From NCBI GenBank assembly GCA_041486955.1, contig JBGPML010000011.1, forward strand, positions 1 through 18,264: DNA of 18,264 nucleotides, written 5' to 3'. Positions within the stretch are counted from its first letter, which is position 1, and every line of letters starts with the position of its first letter. A program made the position numbers and the translations under genes. Positions 7,461 to 14,301 of this stretch are shown piece by piece. The notes beneath the pieces were generated by a model. It saw nothing but the letters and a program-made list of their open reading frames with translations. It had not been told where the DNA came from and ran no database searches. The DNA comes from JBGPML01 sp041486955 (GTDB taxonomy: Bacteria > Patescibacteriota > UBA1384 > 2-12-FULL-50-11 > DASWYB01).

Positions 7461-8066
7461 TCAGGAAGAATGATTGTGTTCACTTAACTGGTTATAAAAA
7501 ATAGCCGATGCAATAAGAACCACTGGATAGGCCCAAAGCAAACCAATGAATGCCGCGATTACCCCGAGGATCAGGATACCAATACTGATCAATGCAAGCC
7601 CGAAAACATCCCACCAATGCCCCTTCGTCAGCTCACCAGCGATACGAAACGCCTCGAACGGTCCGACATTCTTATCGATTACAACATATAAGACGAAGGC
7701 GTATTTAATCAACAAATAAATTCCTGGGAGAATAAAGAAGATAAATCCCACTCCTACAAGTAGCATGTAAAGAATGTAGGTCCCAACATAATTCCAGAAG
7801 CATTGAAAGTTACTATACAGTTCCTTATATTCTGGTTTTTCGCCTTTGGCGAGGAGGAGAGAGATTTTTATTACCCCAATTCCAACAGCTAGAGCAATCA
7901 GGCTTATTAACAAAGAGGCTATCGCACTATCTTTCCGGAGCGTTCCTTCCAGGGCATTTAATACAATCAAAATGACAACCAATCCGGTCGTGAATCCAAA
8001 ATTTTTCAGCGTGATTTGCCACGCCTTAGTAAGAGCATCGCTGATAGAGAGCTTCGCATGATTCAT
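7461..8066 (-). CDS. Multi-pass membrane protein of unknown function
   Basis: A 201-aa hydrophobic protein starting MNHAKLSISDALTKAWQ. I count roughly five to six membrane segments, starting near residues 23-43 and ending near 165-190. Between them are Gly- and Pro-containing turns such as FILPGIYLLIKYAFVLYVVIDKN. The N-terminal amphipathic stretch followed by 'LxxaWxitxkNF' and the FLPGIyL-yafv-vi core resemble small integral membrane proteins annotated as DUF975-like or GDPD-membrane-domain-like; I cannot confirm either. The ATG at 8066 is chosen because AAAGGAAA lies eight bases before it. The longer frame to 8114 would run through the promoter. Confidence 0.75.
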   Translation of the reverse strand: MNHAKLSISDALTKAWQITLKNFGFTTGLVVILIVLNALEGTLRKDSAIASLLISLIALAVGIGVIKISLLLAKGEKPEYKELYSNFQCFWNYVGTYILYMLLVGVGFIFFILPGIYLLIKYAFVLYVVIDKNVGPFEAFRIAGELTKGHWWDVFGLALISIGILILGVIAAFIGLLWAYPVVLIASAIFYNQLSEHNHSS

Positions 8067-8085
8067 GAGTATTTCCTTTTCCCTC

Positions 8086-8114
8086 ATTATCACGCCTGGT
8101 GAGCAACCTGTCAA
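8086..8114 (-). promoter_or_regulatory. Promoter of the membrane protein gene
   Basis: Perfect -35 TTGACA (8109-8114), a 17-bp spacer and -10 GATAAT (8086-8091). The -35 lies over the last codons of the rluD-like gene, so the membrane protein can be expressed separately from it. Confidence 0.65.
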
Positions 8115-8830
8115 ACAAGCAGCGCAGCCATGTCTTCAGGAAATGGTGATTCGTATGAACTCAGTTGATTAGTTGTGGGATGCGTAAAAGTTAGTCGTTT
8201 CGCATGTAACAGCTGTCTTGTAAGCCCGAGCGTTTTGCTTAACCGTTTCGCCGGTTTAATAGTATAAACTGGATCCCCTAAAATAGGTGTGCCGAGATAT
8301 TTCGCGTGAACTCGCAGCTGGTGCATCCGACCAGTTTTTGGGTCAAATCGAACGAAACTAATCGGCTGCTTCTGAACGTCAAATGTTTTTTCAACAACGT
8401 AGTCTGAAACGGCTTCCCGTCTGGCGGCTTCGCCAATCTGAACTGGCAACACCGCTTGTTCCATACGACGTTGCGGATGACGACCGAGCCACGTTGTAAT
8501 TGTTCCATGATCTTCTTTGGGCTGACCATAAACTAAAGCGTAATACGTTTTTCGAACCAAACGTTGCTTAAACTGATCCTGAAGCTTTTGTAATATCTCT
8601 GGAGTTTTGGCTAACACCATGACGCCGGACGTATCTTTATCGAGTCTATGAACAATACCAATTCGTTCTTTATCGGGCCAGTCACGCTGCGTTACTTCCG
8701 GATATTTTTTTACGAACCAGTCTACCACTGTCTCACCTGTTTCGCCGGCACCGGGATGCACCACTAATCCTGGCGGTTTGTCGATCACGACAACGCTGTC
8801 GTCTTCATACAGGACAGTTGGAGCTTGCAT
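8111..8830 (-). CDS. RluA-family RNA pseudouridine synthase
   Basis: This 239-aa enzyme isomerises uridine to pseudouridine in RNA. The catalytic motif HRLDKDTSG (about residues 61-69) carries the nucleophilic Asp. Other family segments are VLYEDDSVVVIDKPPGLVVHP (about 6-26), RKTYYALVYG (about 93-102) and GRMHQLRVHAKYLGTPILGDPVY (about 167-189). The N-terminal S4 RNA-binding domain found in RluC and RluD is missing, so the protein starts directly with the catalytic domain. It is closest in style to RluD, but the target cannot be assigned. It follows trx by 11 bp and is probably co-transcribed with it. Confidence 0.9.
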   Translation of the reverse strand: MQAPTVLYEDDSVVVIDKPPGLVVHPGAGETGETVVDWFVKKYPEVTQRDWPDKERIGIVHRLDKDTSGVMVLAKTPEILQKLQDQFKQRLVRKTYYALVYGQPKEDHGTITTWLGRHPQRRMEQAVLPVQIGEAARREAVSDYVVEKTFDVQKQPISFVRFDPKTGRMHQLRVHAKYLGTPILGDPVYTIKPAKRLSKTLGLTRQLLHAKRLTFTHPTTNQLSSYESPFPEDMAALLV

Positions 8831-8841
8831 AAGAAAAATGA

Positions 8842-9156
8842 TTATCGAACTTCAGCTTTGAGAGCTGAATCAATCTTATCGGTAATAGTGGCTTTATGTT
8901 GCGCCCCGATAAAGGAAGCCAATACTTCGTCACCACGAAGTAAAATGTATGTCGGAACACTCAGCACATTGTAGGTCGCCATTAATGGCTGATTGGCTTC
9001 TTCATCAACGTTGAGTTTGCGAATTGCCAGTTTATCTTTATAGTCTTCTTCGATTTCGTGCAAAATGGGATCCATAATTTTACAGGGCCCGCACCACGGA
9101 GCCCAAAAGTCTAATAACTCGACTTCGGGTTGATTTTGTTGTTCTTCGTCAGTCAT
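8842..9156 (-). CDS. trxA: Thioredoxin
   Basis: A 104-aa cytoplasmic thiol-disulfide reductant. The active site WCGPCK lies in LLDFWAPWCGPCKIMDP, and the cis-proline loop SVPTYILL is in the usual place. Length is typical of a one-domain thioredoxin. The ATG at 9156 is chosen over one eight codons upstream because a perfect AGGAGG (9164-9169) lies seven bases before it. No signal peptide is present, so it acts in the cytoplasm. It may supply electrons to ribonucleotide reductase, whose regulator and a subunit fragment lie about 0.6 kb away; that link is inference. It probably shares a transcript with the DUF4430 and RluA genes. Confidence 0.95.
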   Translation of the reverse strand: MTDEEQQNQPEVELLDFWAPWCGPCKIMDPILHEIEEDYKDKLAIRKLNVDEEANQPLMATYNVLSVPTYILLRGDEVLASFIGAQHKATITDKIDSALKAEVR

Positions 9157-9198
9157 GATAGTTCCTCCTGTTGCCTTCAATCAATACCCGGCAGTCTC

Positions 9199-9570
9199 TT
9201 AAAAAGATTCGTACCGCCACTCGATAGTTTGACCATTTTTTGTAACGGCTTTATCTCCCGCTACTGTCGCCGCTTGACCGTCAATATAATAAAGCCAGAA
9301 TGAATTATCCGTTTGAGCAATGCCATCGATAGTAGTTACAAAAGTACCATATTCACTATCTCGTTTTTCGACTCTATGATCGCGCTCCAAGAGTTCTATC
9401 ACCGTTTTCCCATCTTCTCCTTTATACGTAATTGTCTTGGTAACGGTCGAACTTGGTGAAGTAGTCGTCGGGCTGTGATTCTGGGCGACTTGACTCGCTA
9501 ATGCTCCGAGACCGATTAATACTAAAAGTATTGCCCCAATAACAAATGCCTGACGAGTTGCCGAATTCAT
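9199..9570 (-). CDS. Membrane-anchored DUF4430-domain protein
   Basis: A 123-aa protein with a hydrophobic segment at about residues 7-26 (AFVIGAILLVLIGLGALA), then a Ser/Thr-rich linker (HSPTTTSPSSTVT). An extracytoplasmic domain of about 75 residues ends in NSFWLYYIDGQAATVAGDKAV, the signature I associate with DUF4430, related to the C-terminal part of transcobalamin/intrinsic factor. In this family the domain is thought to bind ligands or protein partners at the surface. I see no lipobox cysteine, so an uncleaved anchor or a Sec signal are both possible. GAAAGGA precedes the ATG at 9570 and decides the start over the ATG at 9597. Confidence 0.75.
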   Translation of the reverse strand: MNSATRQAFVIGAILLVLIGLGALASQVAQNHSPTTTSPSSTVTKTITYKGEDGKTVIELLERDHRVEKRDSEYGTFVTTIDGIAQTDNSFWLYYIDGQAATVAGDKAVTKNGQTIEWRYESF

Positions 9571-9584
9571 GAATATCCTTTCTC

Positions 9585-9743
9585 GAACCCATGTCATAAT
9601 TCAAACCTATAATGTGGCGAGAAAGTTATCTGCGGATGTTATGAATCGAGAGGAGGCATAGCGGTACTATGTCGACAAGCGATTCGTATCATGAAGCGAT
9701 AATTTTCCGTAGCAGTTTGAGGTTAGAATTATGATATGGGTTC
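9585..9743. repeat. 24-bp near-perfect inverted repeat flanking a 111-bp structured spacer
   Basis: Arms at 9585-9608 and 9720-9743 match at 22 of 24 positions when inverted; the shared core includes GAATTATGA and ATGGGTTC. Inside, TTATGAATCG and CGATTCGTA nearly pair, and CATAG-CGGTA-CTATG forms a small hairpin. The whole 9598-9801 gap contains no supported gene. Confidence 0.55.
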
Positions 9744-9801
9744 TATTACTCTGAGATTCTTATATCACGTGCTATCAGGAGAGGCAAGAACCACGATAGA
9801 G

Positions 9802-10440
9802 TTAGTTGGAACGTTCATGACGTGGCGTTCCGGCTAATGTCAACTGTTTATCGCTTACAACTTGAGTCGTATTGAATCCCATGAGGGATTGCGCCTCTAG
9901 ACTTAAGAAACGGATGGCTAACCACCGACCGATATAATCAACAATTGACTCAGCTGTCGGAATGTTTTTATTCTCGGTACGTCCCGATGGTTCAAATCGC
10001 TGCTGCGAAAACTTACTAATTAAAACGTCAAGAGGCACACCATATTGGAGAGCAAGAGAAGTAACTAGGGCGAAAGAGTCGAGCAGTCCGCCCATCGTGC
10101 TACCTGTTTTGGCCATACGGATGAAAATTTCACCTGGCGCGCCATCTTCATATAATCCCACGGTTAGATACCCCTCTTGATTGTTGATTGAAAATTTATG
10201 AGTAATTGCCTGTCGTTCTTGGGGTAATCGCCGCCGCTCTGCTTGGTACATAACTTTGGTAACCTCTTGGATGACGACTGACTCAGACGATGAGACATAT
10301 TGATTCGGCTTGGTTTCAGTCACTGACGAATTTTCTTGAACCAAGTCTTCAGACAACTTCGTTTTATTAATTGAAATTTCTACCTTCGGTAAATTATAGC
10401 CGATAGGCTTCTTCATCGTTGAGGCTTTTTTATCGGTCAT
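9802..10440 (-). CDS. Free-standing TSCPD/C-terminal domain of adenosylcobalamin-dependent ribonucleotide reductase (NrdJb-like)
   Basis: This 212-aa protein matches the C-terminal region of class II ribonucleotide reductases from about residue 70 on. Segments include RRRLPQERQAITHKF, APGEIFIRMAKTGSTMGGLLDSF, LALQYGVPLDVLISKF and RFEPSGRTENKNI, followed by SIVDYIGRWLAIRFL. The first 70 residues are Ser/Lys/Glu-rich and look disordered. The catalytic ten-stranded barrel is absent, and there is no Cys anywhere, so the redox-active C-terminal Cys pair of full-length enzymes is missing. Pseudomonas has a comparable split enzyme, NrdJa plus NrdJb, and this protein has about the size of NrdJb. It follows nrdR with no gap (TGA then ATG) and has GGAG upstream. 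It is presumably an accessory subunit for dNTP synthesis. Confidence 0.8.
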   Translation of the reverse strand: MTDKKASTMKKPIGYNLPKVEISINKTKLSEDLVQENSSVTETKPNQYVSSSESVVIQEVTKVMYQAERRRLPQERQAITHKFSINNQEGYLTVGLYEDGAPGEIFIRMAKTGSTMGGLLDSFALVTSLALQYGVPLDVLISKFSQQRFEPSGRTENKNIPTAESIVDYIGRWLAIRFLSLEAQSLMGFNTTQVVSDKQLTLAGTPRHERSN

Positions 10441-10905
10441 TCATTCTCCTTCACTTATCTGAGGCTGGTCAAGCATTTCCACTACGGCGGCAAATGAAGC
10501 GACATCAGTAAATTCACGGTAGACTGAGGCAAAACGAACATACGCCACTTTATCTCGAGTGGCCAAAGCTTGCATCACTAACTCTCCAATTTCTCGGGTA
10601 GAGACCTCAAGTTCCTCTTTGCCAAAAACAGCGCATTCAATTGCATCAACGACAGCTTCAATTTCCAATCGGCTGATATTGCGCTTTTCGCACGCTCGCT
10701 CGATACCACAAAATAATTTTTCGCGACTAAACGGTTCACGTCGATTATCTTTTTTGATAACCAAGAGACGTGGACGTTCCACTCTTTCAAAAGTTGTAAA
10801 ACGATAGTGGCATGCGCTACATTGGCGGCGCCGTCTGACAGTTTTAACGGCATTACGGGAGTCAATGACGTCGGTCTCAGTCCCATTACATTTGGGACAA
10901 ACCAT
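10441..10905 (-). CDS. nrdR: Transcriptional repressor NrdR
   Basis: A 154-aa regulator of ribonucleotide reductase genes, of standard length. The N-terminal zinc ribbon has CPKC (3-6) and CSAC (30-33), with RRRRQC before the second pair as in all NrdR proteins. An ATP-cone domain runs from about residue 46 (PRLLVIKKDNRREPF) to about 136 (YVRFASVYREF) and senses ATP/dATP. The ATG at 10905 has a strong Shine-Dalgarno, AAAGGAGGG. A candidate NrdR box lies within its own promoter, suggesting autoregulation and joint control with the downstream ribonucleotide reductase domain gene. Confidence 0.96.
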   Translation of the reverse strand: MVCPKCNGTETDVIDSRNAVKTVRRRRQCSACHYRFTTFERVERPRLLVIKKDNRREPFSREKLFCGIERACEKRNISRLEIEAVVDAIECAVFGKEELEVSTREIGELVMQALATRDKVAYVRFASVYREFTDVASFAAVVEMLDQPQISEGE

Positions 10906-10928
10906 AACCCTCCTTTAGCCAATCAGGC

Positions 10929-10958
10929 TGCATCACCAACGCTAGATTTAGTGATGCA
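10929..10958 (-). promoter_or_regulatory. Leader hairpin of nrdR
   Basis: TGCATCAC (10929-10936) and its exact inverted copy GTGATGCA (10951-10958) form an 8-bp stem with a 14-nt loop, between the predicted transcript start and the Shine-Dalgarno. No T-tract follows, so a terminator is unlikely. Confidence 0.45.
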
Positions 10959-10963
10959 ACTTC

Positions 10964-10992
10964 ACGATAGACGCAATATATAGAACTGTCAA
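10964..10992 (-). promoter_or_regulatory. nrdR promoter
   Basis: Perfect -35 TTGACA (10987-10992), a 17-bp spacer and -10 TATCGT (10964-10969). The spacer is almost entirely the candidate NrdR box. Confidence 0.65.
10971..10986. promoter_or_regulatory. Candidate NrdR box
   Basis: ACGCAATATATAGAAC fits the palindromic NrdR consensus (about ACACWATATWTTGTGT, recalled) at the central CAATATATAG and the flanking AC/GC positions, with a degenerate right half. It fills the -35/-10 spacer, where binding would block RNA polymerase. A second box at the usual spacing is not evident. Confidence 0.5.
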
Positions 10993-11072
10993 GAATAGCC
11001 GAAACCGGTTTGAATCAACCTCATCACACATATTCACTTTCTTTAAATACGATTGCGGATTATCATGGAGCT

Positions 11073-12620
11073 ATGAATATACCTCTTATCGCTTGGGTAA
11101 AAAAATTCACGATGTACCGGTTGATGCTTTATTATCTTATCTTCTTAGTCGCTATTTCTATTTTATTGTCTCTTTTTGGTTTACTGCCGTATCAGGCGAT
11201 TGATATTCTGAGTCTGGCGATCTTCTTCACCCTTGCCTGCTGGCTCATTAATAATGCTATCGCCAGATTAATGAAAGTGACTCCGAATGTCGAATCTCAA
11301 TTTATTACTGCCCTCATCCTCACTCTTATAGTTGGTCCGATGCCCCTCATTCCCAATATTGGACCCGCTCTCTTGTTTACTGCTCTAGCGATGGGTTCCA
11401 AATATGTCATTGCCTGGCGAAGACGGCACATTTTTAATCCGGCCGGGTTCGGCGTTTTCGCGACGGCATTGCTAATTGGTCAAGGGGCAAGCTGGTGGAT
11501 CGGAAGTACCATCATGCTCCCGTTTGTCATCCTCGGCGGTCTATTTGTTTTAGTCAGAACGAAACGAACCAACATGGTGATATCGTTTCTCACCAGTTAC
11601 ATTATCTTGTTTTTCCTAGTCGGACTGTTTCGTGGAAGAGACATCGTCTTACTCATTTCTCAGTTAAGGGATGTCTTGTTGCTCTCGCCCCTTATATTCT
11701 TCTCCCTGGTCATGCTGATCGAACCTTTAACCTCACCGGCAATGAAAAAGTTCCGGGTATCTTATGCTATCTTTACGGCTTTCATCCTCATTTTAGCTCA
11801 AACATTTTTCAGTTCGTATCCTTATACATTGGAATTATCTCTTTTGATTGGTAACATATTTACACGCATGATCAACTTCGATCCTCGCTTTTTATTCACA
11901 CTACGCGAAAAAAAAGAAATTGCCCCCAATATTATCCAGTTTTTCTTTACCTGTGACGAAAGAGTCAATCACGTTGCTGGGCAGTATTTAGAATGGACGC
12001 TCGCTCATGCTCACCCGGACAGCCGAGGGATGCGTCGCTATTTTACAATATCTTCTTCGCCAACTGAGTCGGACTATATTTTAACCACCAAATTTTCTGA
12101 AAAATCGAGCAGCTTCAAAAGCGCTTTGAAAGCTCTCGAACCTGGTCAGACTCTCACGGCCCATCATCTAGAGGGTGAATTCGTGTTACCGAAAGACCCT
12201 GATGTTCCCTGTGTGTTTATCGCGGGCGGGATCGGGGTGACACCATTTAGAAGCATGATTAAATATATGATTGACTCAAAATCAAAGCGTCCAATTACTC
12301 TTTTTTGTTCCAACAGAACGGCATCTGACATTGTGTTTAAGGATCTGTTTGATCAGGCTGAAAAAGAATTCGGGTTAAAAACAGTCTACACAATTACTGA
12401 TGACATCCCGACTGATTGGAAAGGTCGGACTGGTTTTATTGATGCCAAAATGATTGAGGAAGAGGTTCCGGATTATAAACAGAGAATATTTTATATCTCC
12501 GGCCCCGAGCCAATGGTTGAGGCTTTTGAAAAAATGATTGCAGAAATGGGTGTGGCAGACAATAACATCAAGCGCGATTTCTTCCCTGGTTATACTGATA
12601 CACATCAAGCAAAAAAGTAG
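11073..12620 (+). CDS. RnfD/NqrB-like membrane domain fused to a ferredoxin-NAD(P) reductase-like domain
   Basis: A 515-aa fusion. The first ~265 residues have about eight to nine membrane segments and RnfD/NqrB-style motifs: IFNPAGFGVFATAL, and MLIEPLTSPAMKK, equivalent to the 'DPVTSP' loop of that family. The remaining ~240 residues are a soluble flavoprotein module, with RRYFTISSSP for FAD binding, IAGGIGVTPFRSM for NAD(P) binding, and YISGPEPMVEAFEKMI near the end. It probably moves electrons between NAD(P)H and a membrane or iron-sulfur partner, but the acceptor is unknown. The Thr-linked FMN motif (DGATxAT-like) of true RnfD/NqrB is not visible. No other rnf or nqr genes are present. 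ATG at 11073 is preferred; an in-frame TTG at 11010 adds 21 residues but lacks a ribosome site. Confidence 0.8.
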   Translation: MNIPLIAWVKKFTMYRLMLYYLIFLVAISILLSLFGLLPYQAIDILSLAIFFTLACWLINNAIARLMKVTPNVESQFITALILTLIVGPMPLIPNIGPALLFTALAMGSKYVIAWRRRHIFNPAGFGVFATALLIGQGASWWIGSTIMLPFVILGGLFVLVRTKRTNMVISFLTSYIILFFLVGLFRGRDIVLLISQLRDVLLLSPLIFFSLVMLIEPLTSPAMKKFRVSYAIFTAFILILAQTFFSSYPYTLELSLLIGNIFTRMINFDPRFLFTLREKKEIAPNIIQFFFTCDERVNHVAGQYLEWTLAHAHPDSRGMRRYFTISSSPTESDYILTTKFSEKSSSFKSALKALEPGQTLTAHHLEGEFVLPKDPDVPCVFIAGGIGVTPFRSMIKYMIDSKSKRPITLFCSNRTASDIVFKDLFDQAEKEFGLKTVYTITDDIPTDWKGRTGFIDAKMIEEEVPDYKQRIFYISGPEPMVEAFEKMIAEMGVADNNIKRDFFPGYTDTHQAKK

Positions 12621-12676
12621 CACAATTACTAAAATAAGTGTAATTTAATAGTATTCCAATCATCAACTTGTCATTG

Positions 12677-12705
12677 CCCCGAGCAGCCGAGCTCGGGGTA
12701 TTTTT
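12677..12705 (+). terminator. Rho-independent terminator of the oxidoreductase gene
   Basis: A perfect 8-bp stem, CCCCGAGC/GCTCGGGG, with loop AGCCGA, followed by TATTTTT. It lies 57 bp after the stop codon. Confidence 0.9.
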
Positions 12706-12733
12706 CGCCACTGGGTCTTTCTCCTTCCAGAGA

Positions 12734-13222
12734 CTATTTTACGATTATGGTTCCTGTGTCACCGGTTCGTAAATGATTGTGATAGCCCCAAGTTCCTGTT
12801 TTGGTAAAGGTAAAAGAATAGCTCTGACCAGATGCAACGCCAGCTAATTCATCAAATCCAGGATAATCAGTATGGGTCGGATGTGGGTTGGAAGCAACCC
12901 ACATTGAACGCGAGCTTTGATTCACAAATGTTACGGTCGTGCCATTATCAACAGATATTGATTTAGGCGAAAAGCCCGAGTCAGTATAAGCGATAGTTTG
13001 ACTCGTTGTTGCAGGCGTAGCCGTCGTAATTGCGGCGCTCGAGGTTGCTGGCGTTGGTGAGGCAGTCGCGATATCCGTACTCTGGCTATTATCTTCGGCT
13101 GTTGGAGTCGACGTCGTGGATGTGGTTGTTGATTTCGAATTATTGCGGCTCATTAATAATGATCCGCCAACAACAAGAATAATCACAATAACAGCAATAG
13201 CGATGATTGTAGATCGAGACAT
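12734..13222 (-). CDS. Membrane-anchored cupredoxin-like protein
   Basis: A 162-aa protein with an N-terminal TM (about residues 5-23), then a long Ser/Thr/Ala/Pro-rich linker to about residue 75. The C-terminal cupredoxin-type domain is SQTIAYTDSGFSPKSISVDNGTTVTFVNQSSRSMWVASNP and onward to GTIIVK. The domain is expected outside the membrane. In plastocyanin-like folds copper is held by His, Cys, His and Met. Here the first His lies in SNPHPTHTDYPGF, but the expected Cys site reads WGYHNHLRTGD, with His instead of Cys and no Met. It may therefore bind copper differently (type 2-like) or not at all. ATG at 13222 has AAAGGAAG before it; a longer start at 13252, just after TTAAAAT, is possible. 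Confidence 0.75.
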   Translation of the reverse strand: MSRSTIIAIAVIVIILVVGGSLLMSRNNSKSTTTSTTSTPTAEDNSQSTDIATASPTPATSSAAITTATPATTSQTIAYTDSGFSPKSISVDNGTTVTFVNQSSRSMWVASNPHPTHTDYPGFDELAGVASGQSYSFTFTKTGTWGYHNHLRTGDTGTIIVK

Positions 13223-13314
13223 GACTTCCTTTCTTGGTTCCTCAGGTGGCATAGTTTTATTTTAATTTGAGATACGGTTACTATTGTACCCTACATTGCA
13301 AGACTATACAGGTC

Positions 13315-13545
13315 TTAGCTGTGAAGAAACTGAAAACGCGGTTGTTCCCGATTGTCCTGAACAACCATACCCGTAAATTCTGAAAAAGGTCGAATCCAGA
13401 TATGGAATTGATCGTAGAGAGCAGCATAAATCACCTGGAGCTCCCCATCAACGCCTTCTCTTTCAAGTCGTGCGAGCATAAGGGCGCGATATTTATTGCC
13501 CTTATAATGTTCATAAACGCCGAATTTAAAGTCGTCAGAATTCAC
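13315..13545 (-). CDS. DUF1653-family small protein
   Basis: A 76-aa protein matching the DUF1653 pattern: FGVYEHYKGNKYRALMLARLE at residues 8-28, QVIYAALYDQFHIWIRPFSEF at about 38-58, and PRFQFLHS at the end. The family is widespread, with no known function; the fold is a small beta-rich domain. The start is GTG at 13545, preceded by GAGGAA, and its GTGA overlaps the stop of the upstream gene. The two are therefore translationally coupled. Confidence 0.82.
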   Translation of the reverse strand: MNSDDFKFGVYEHYKGNKYRALMLARLEREGVDGELQVIYAALYDQFHIWIRPFSEFTGMVVQDNREQPRFQFLHS

Positions 13546-13754
13546 GATTCCTCGTTATGACTCTTTACATCTTTAGTAGGAATATCATGATGTTTCGCCC
13601 ATTCCTCGGCTTGACTGGTCGCAATGGCTATCGCTCTGCCTTCCGGCATATGTTCTTTTTCAAGCAGCGCATTAGCAATATCAATCGCTTTATGACGCAC
13701 GGCAGGATTTAAGTTTTTCATTGATGCCGGATAATCTTGTTTCGTCCAGGGCAT
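13542..13754 (-). CDS. Small conserved protein of the 'MPWTKxDYPxSMKNL' type
   Basis: A 70-aa soluble protein. The N-terminus MPWTKQDYPASMKNL, followed by VRHKAIDIANALLEKEHMPEGRAIAIATSQAEEWAKHH, resembles small Bacillus YdaT-like hypothetical proteins as I remember them. No function is established. The pattern predicts three helices. AAAAGGAG sits eight bases before the ATG at 13754. It is coupled to the DUF1653 gene. Confidence 0.75.
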   Translation of the reverse strand: MPWTKQDYPASMKNLNPAVRHKAIDIANALLEKEHMPEGRAIAIATSQAEEWAKHHDIPTKDVKSHNEES

Positions 13755-13795
13755 AATTTCTCCTTTTAGTTAACCTAACACTCCATTCTAAAAAA

Positions 13796-13824
13796 ATAAT
13801 CTAGTTAATGTTACAAACAATCAA
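13796..13824 (-). promoter_or_regulatory. Candidate promoter of the 70-aa/DUF1653 pair
   Basis: TTGATT (13819-13824), a 17-bp spacer and GATTAT (13796-13801). The -35 overlaps the stop codon of the SRPBCC gene. Moderate match only. Confidence 0.35.
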
Positions 13825-14210
13825 TTATCACCGTGCTCTAAATACTTCTTTATCGCCCCTAAATAATAGTCTTCCCAACCAGACTTGATCGATTTGGCTT
13901 CTTCATCAGGAACATCGGTCTGGTGGAATTCAACTTTTGTTCCTTCGTCTTCCTTAACTAGAGTAAATGTGGCGATAGACGGTTTGTCCCATTTGCCCCC
14001 ATACCACTCCTGAACCAGCTTTTTCTCTTTATGGACTTCTTTATTCGTGCCATAAATATCTCCCCCCCAAAACGTAAATTTGGTTCCCTCTTCATCATTC
14101 ATTTTGGCTGGTCCCCCGCCCCAGGCATCTATTTCTTTAGGAACTACCAGACATTGCCAGACTTTTTCAACCGGAGCTTCTATATGGTAAGTTTGATTAA
14201 TTGTTTTCAT
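13821..14210 (-). CDS. SRPBCC (AHSA1-like) domain protein
   Basis: A 129-aa protein of the START/Bet v1-like SRPBCC superfamily, nearest the AHSA1 (activator of Hsp90 ATPase homologue) group. Seen are the opening TINQTYHIEAPVEKVWQCLVVPKEIDAWGGG (residues about 3-33) and the strands KFTFWGGDIYGTNKEV. LVQEWYGGKWDKPSIATFTL and TKVEFHQTDVPDE follow. The last helix is GWEDYYLGAIKKYLEHG. Such domains enclose a hydrophobic pocket and bind small ligands or act as chaperone cofactors; the ligand here is unknown. ATG at 14210 is chosen because AAAGGAA precedes it. The longer frame to 14294 would run through the terminator and promoter. Confidence 0.83.
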   Translation of the reverse strand: MKTINQTYHIEAPVEKVWQCLVVPKEIDAWGGGPAKMNDEEGTKFTFWGGDIYGTNKEVHKEKKLVQEWYGGKWDKPSIATFTLVKEDEGTKVEFHQTDVPDEEAKSIKSGWEDYYLGAIKKYLEHGDN

Positions 14211-14234
14211 AGATTCCTTTCTTAATATATCCAG

Positions 14235-14263
14235 AGTATAAAAAAATACCCGCAGAGACTCAA
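14235..14263 (-). promoter_or_regulatory. Promoter of the SRPBCC gene, overlapping a terminator
   Basis: TTGAGT (14258-14263), a 17-bp spacer and TATACT (14235-14240). The spacer includes the 3' arm and T-tract of the terminator for the preceding gene. Transcript start is predicted near 14228. Confidence 0.55.
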
Positions 14264-14277
14264 TGGTCCTACGGGTA
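14240..14277 (-). terminator. Rho-independent terminator of the 282-aa gene
   Basis: The stem TACCCG/CGGGTA (14272-14277 and 14247-14252) is continued by inner pairing of GAC with GTC, and is followed by a run of seven T. It lies 25 bp after the stop codon at 14302. Confidence 0.8.
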
Positions 14278-14301
14278 AGCAATGCTATATTCATAACTAG
14301 A

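Noticed and set aside
12734..13222. Active type 1 blue copper protein
   Set aside because: The ligand Cys and Met are not present at the expected loop, so only the fold is claimed.
14211..14294. N-terminal extension of the SRPBCC protein
   Set aside because: The extension would be translated from the terminator and promoter region, whereas a good ribosome site precedes the ATG at 14210.
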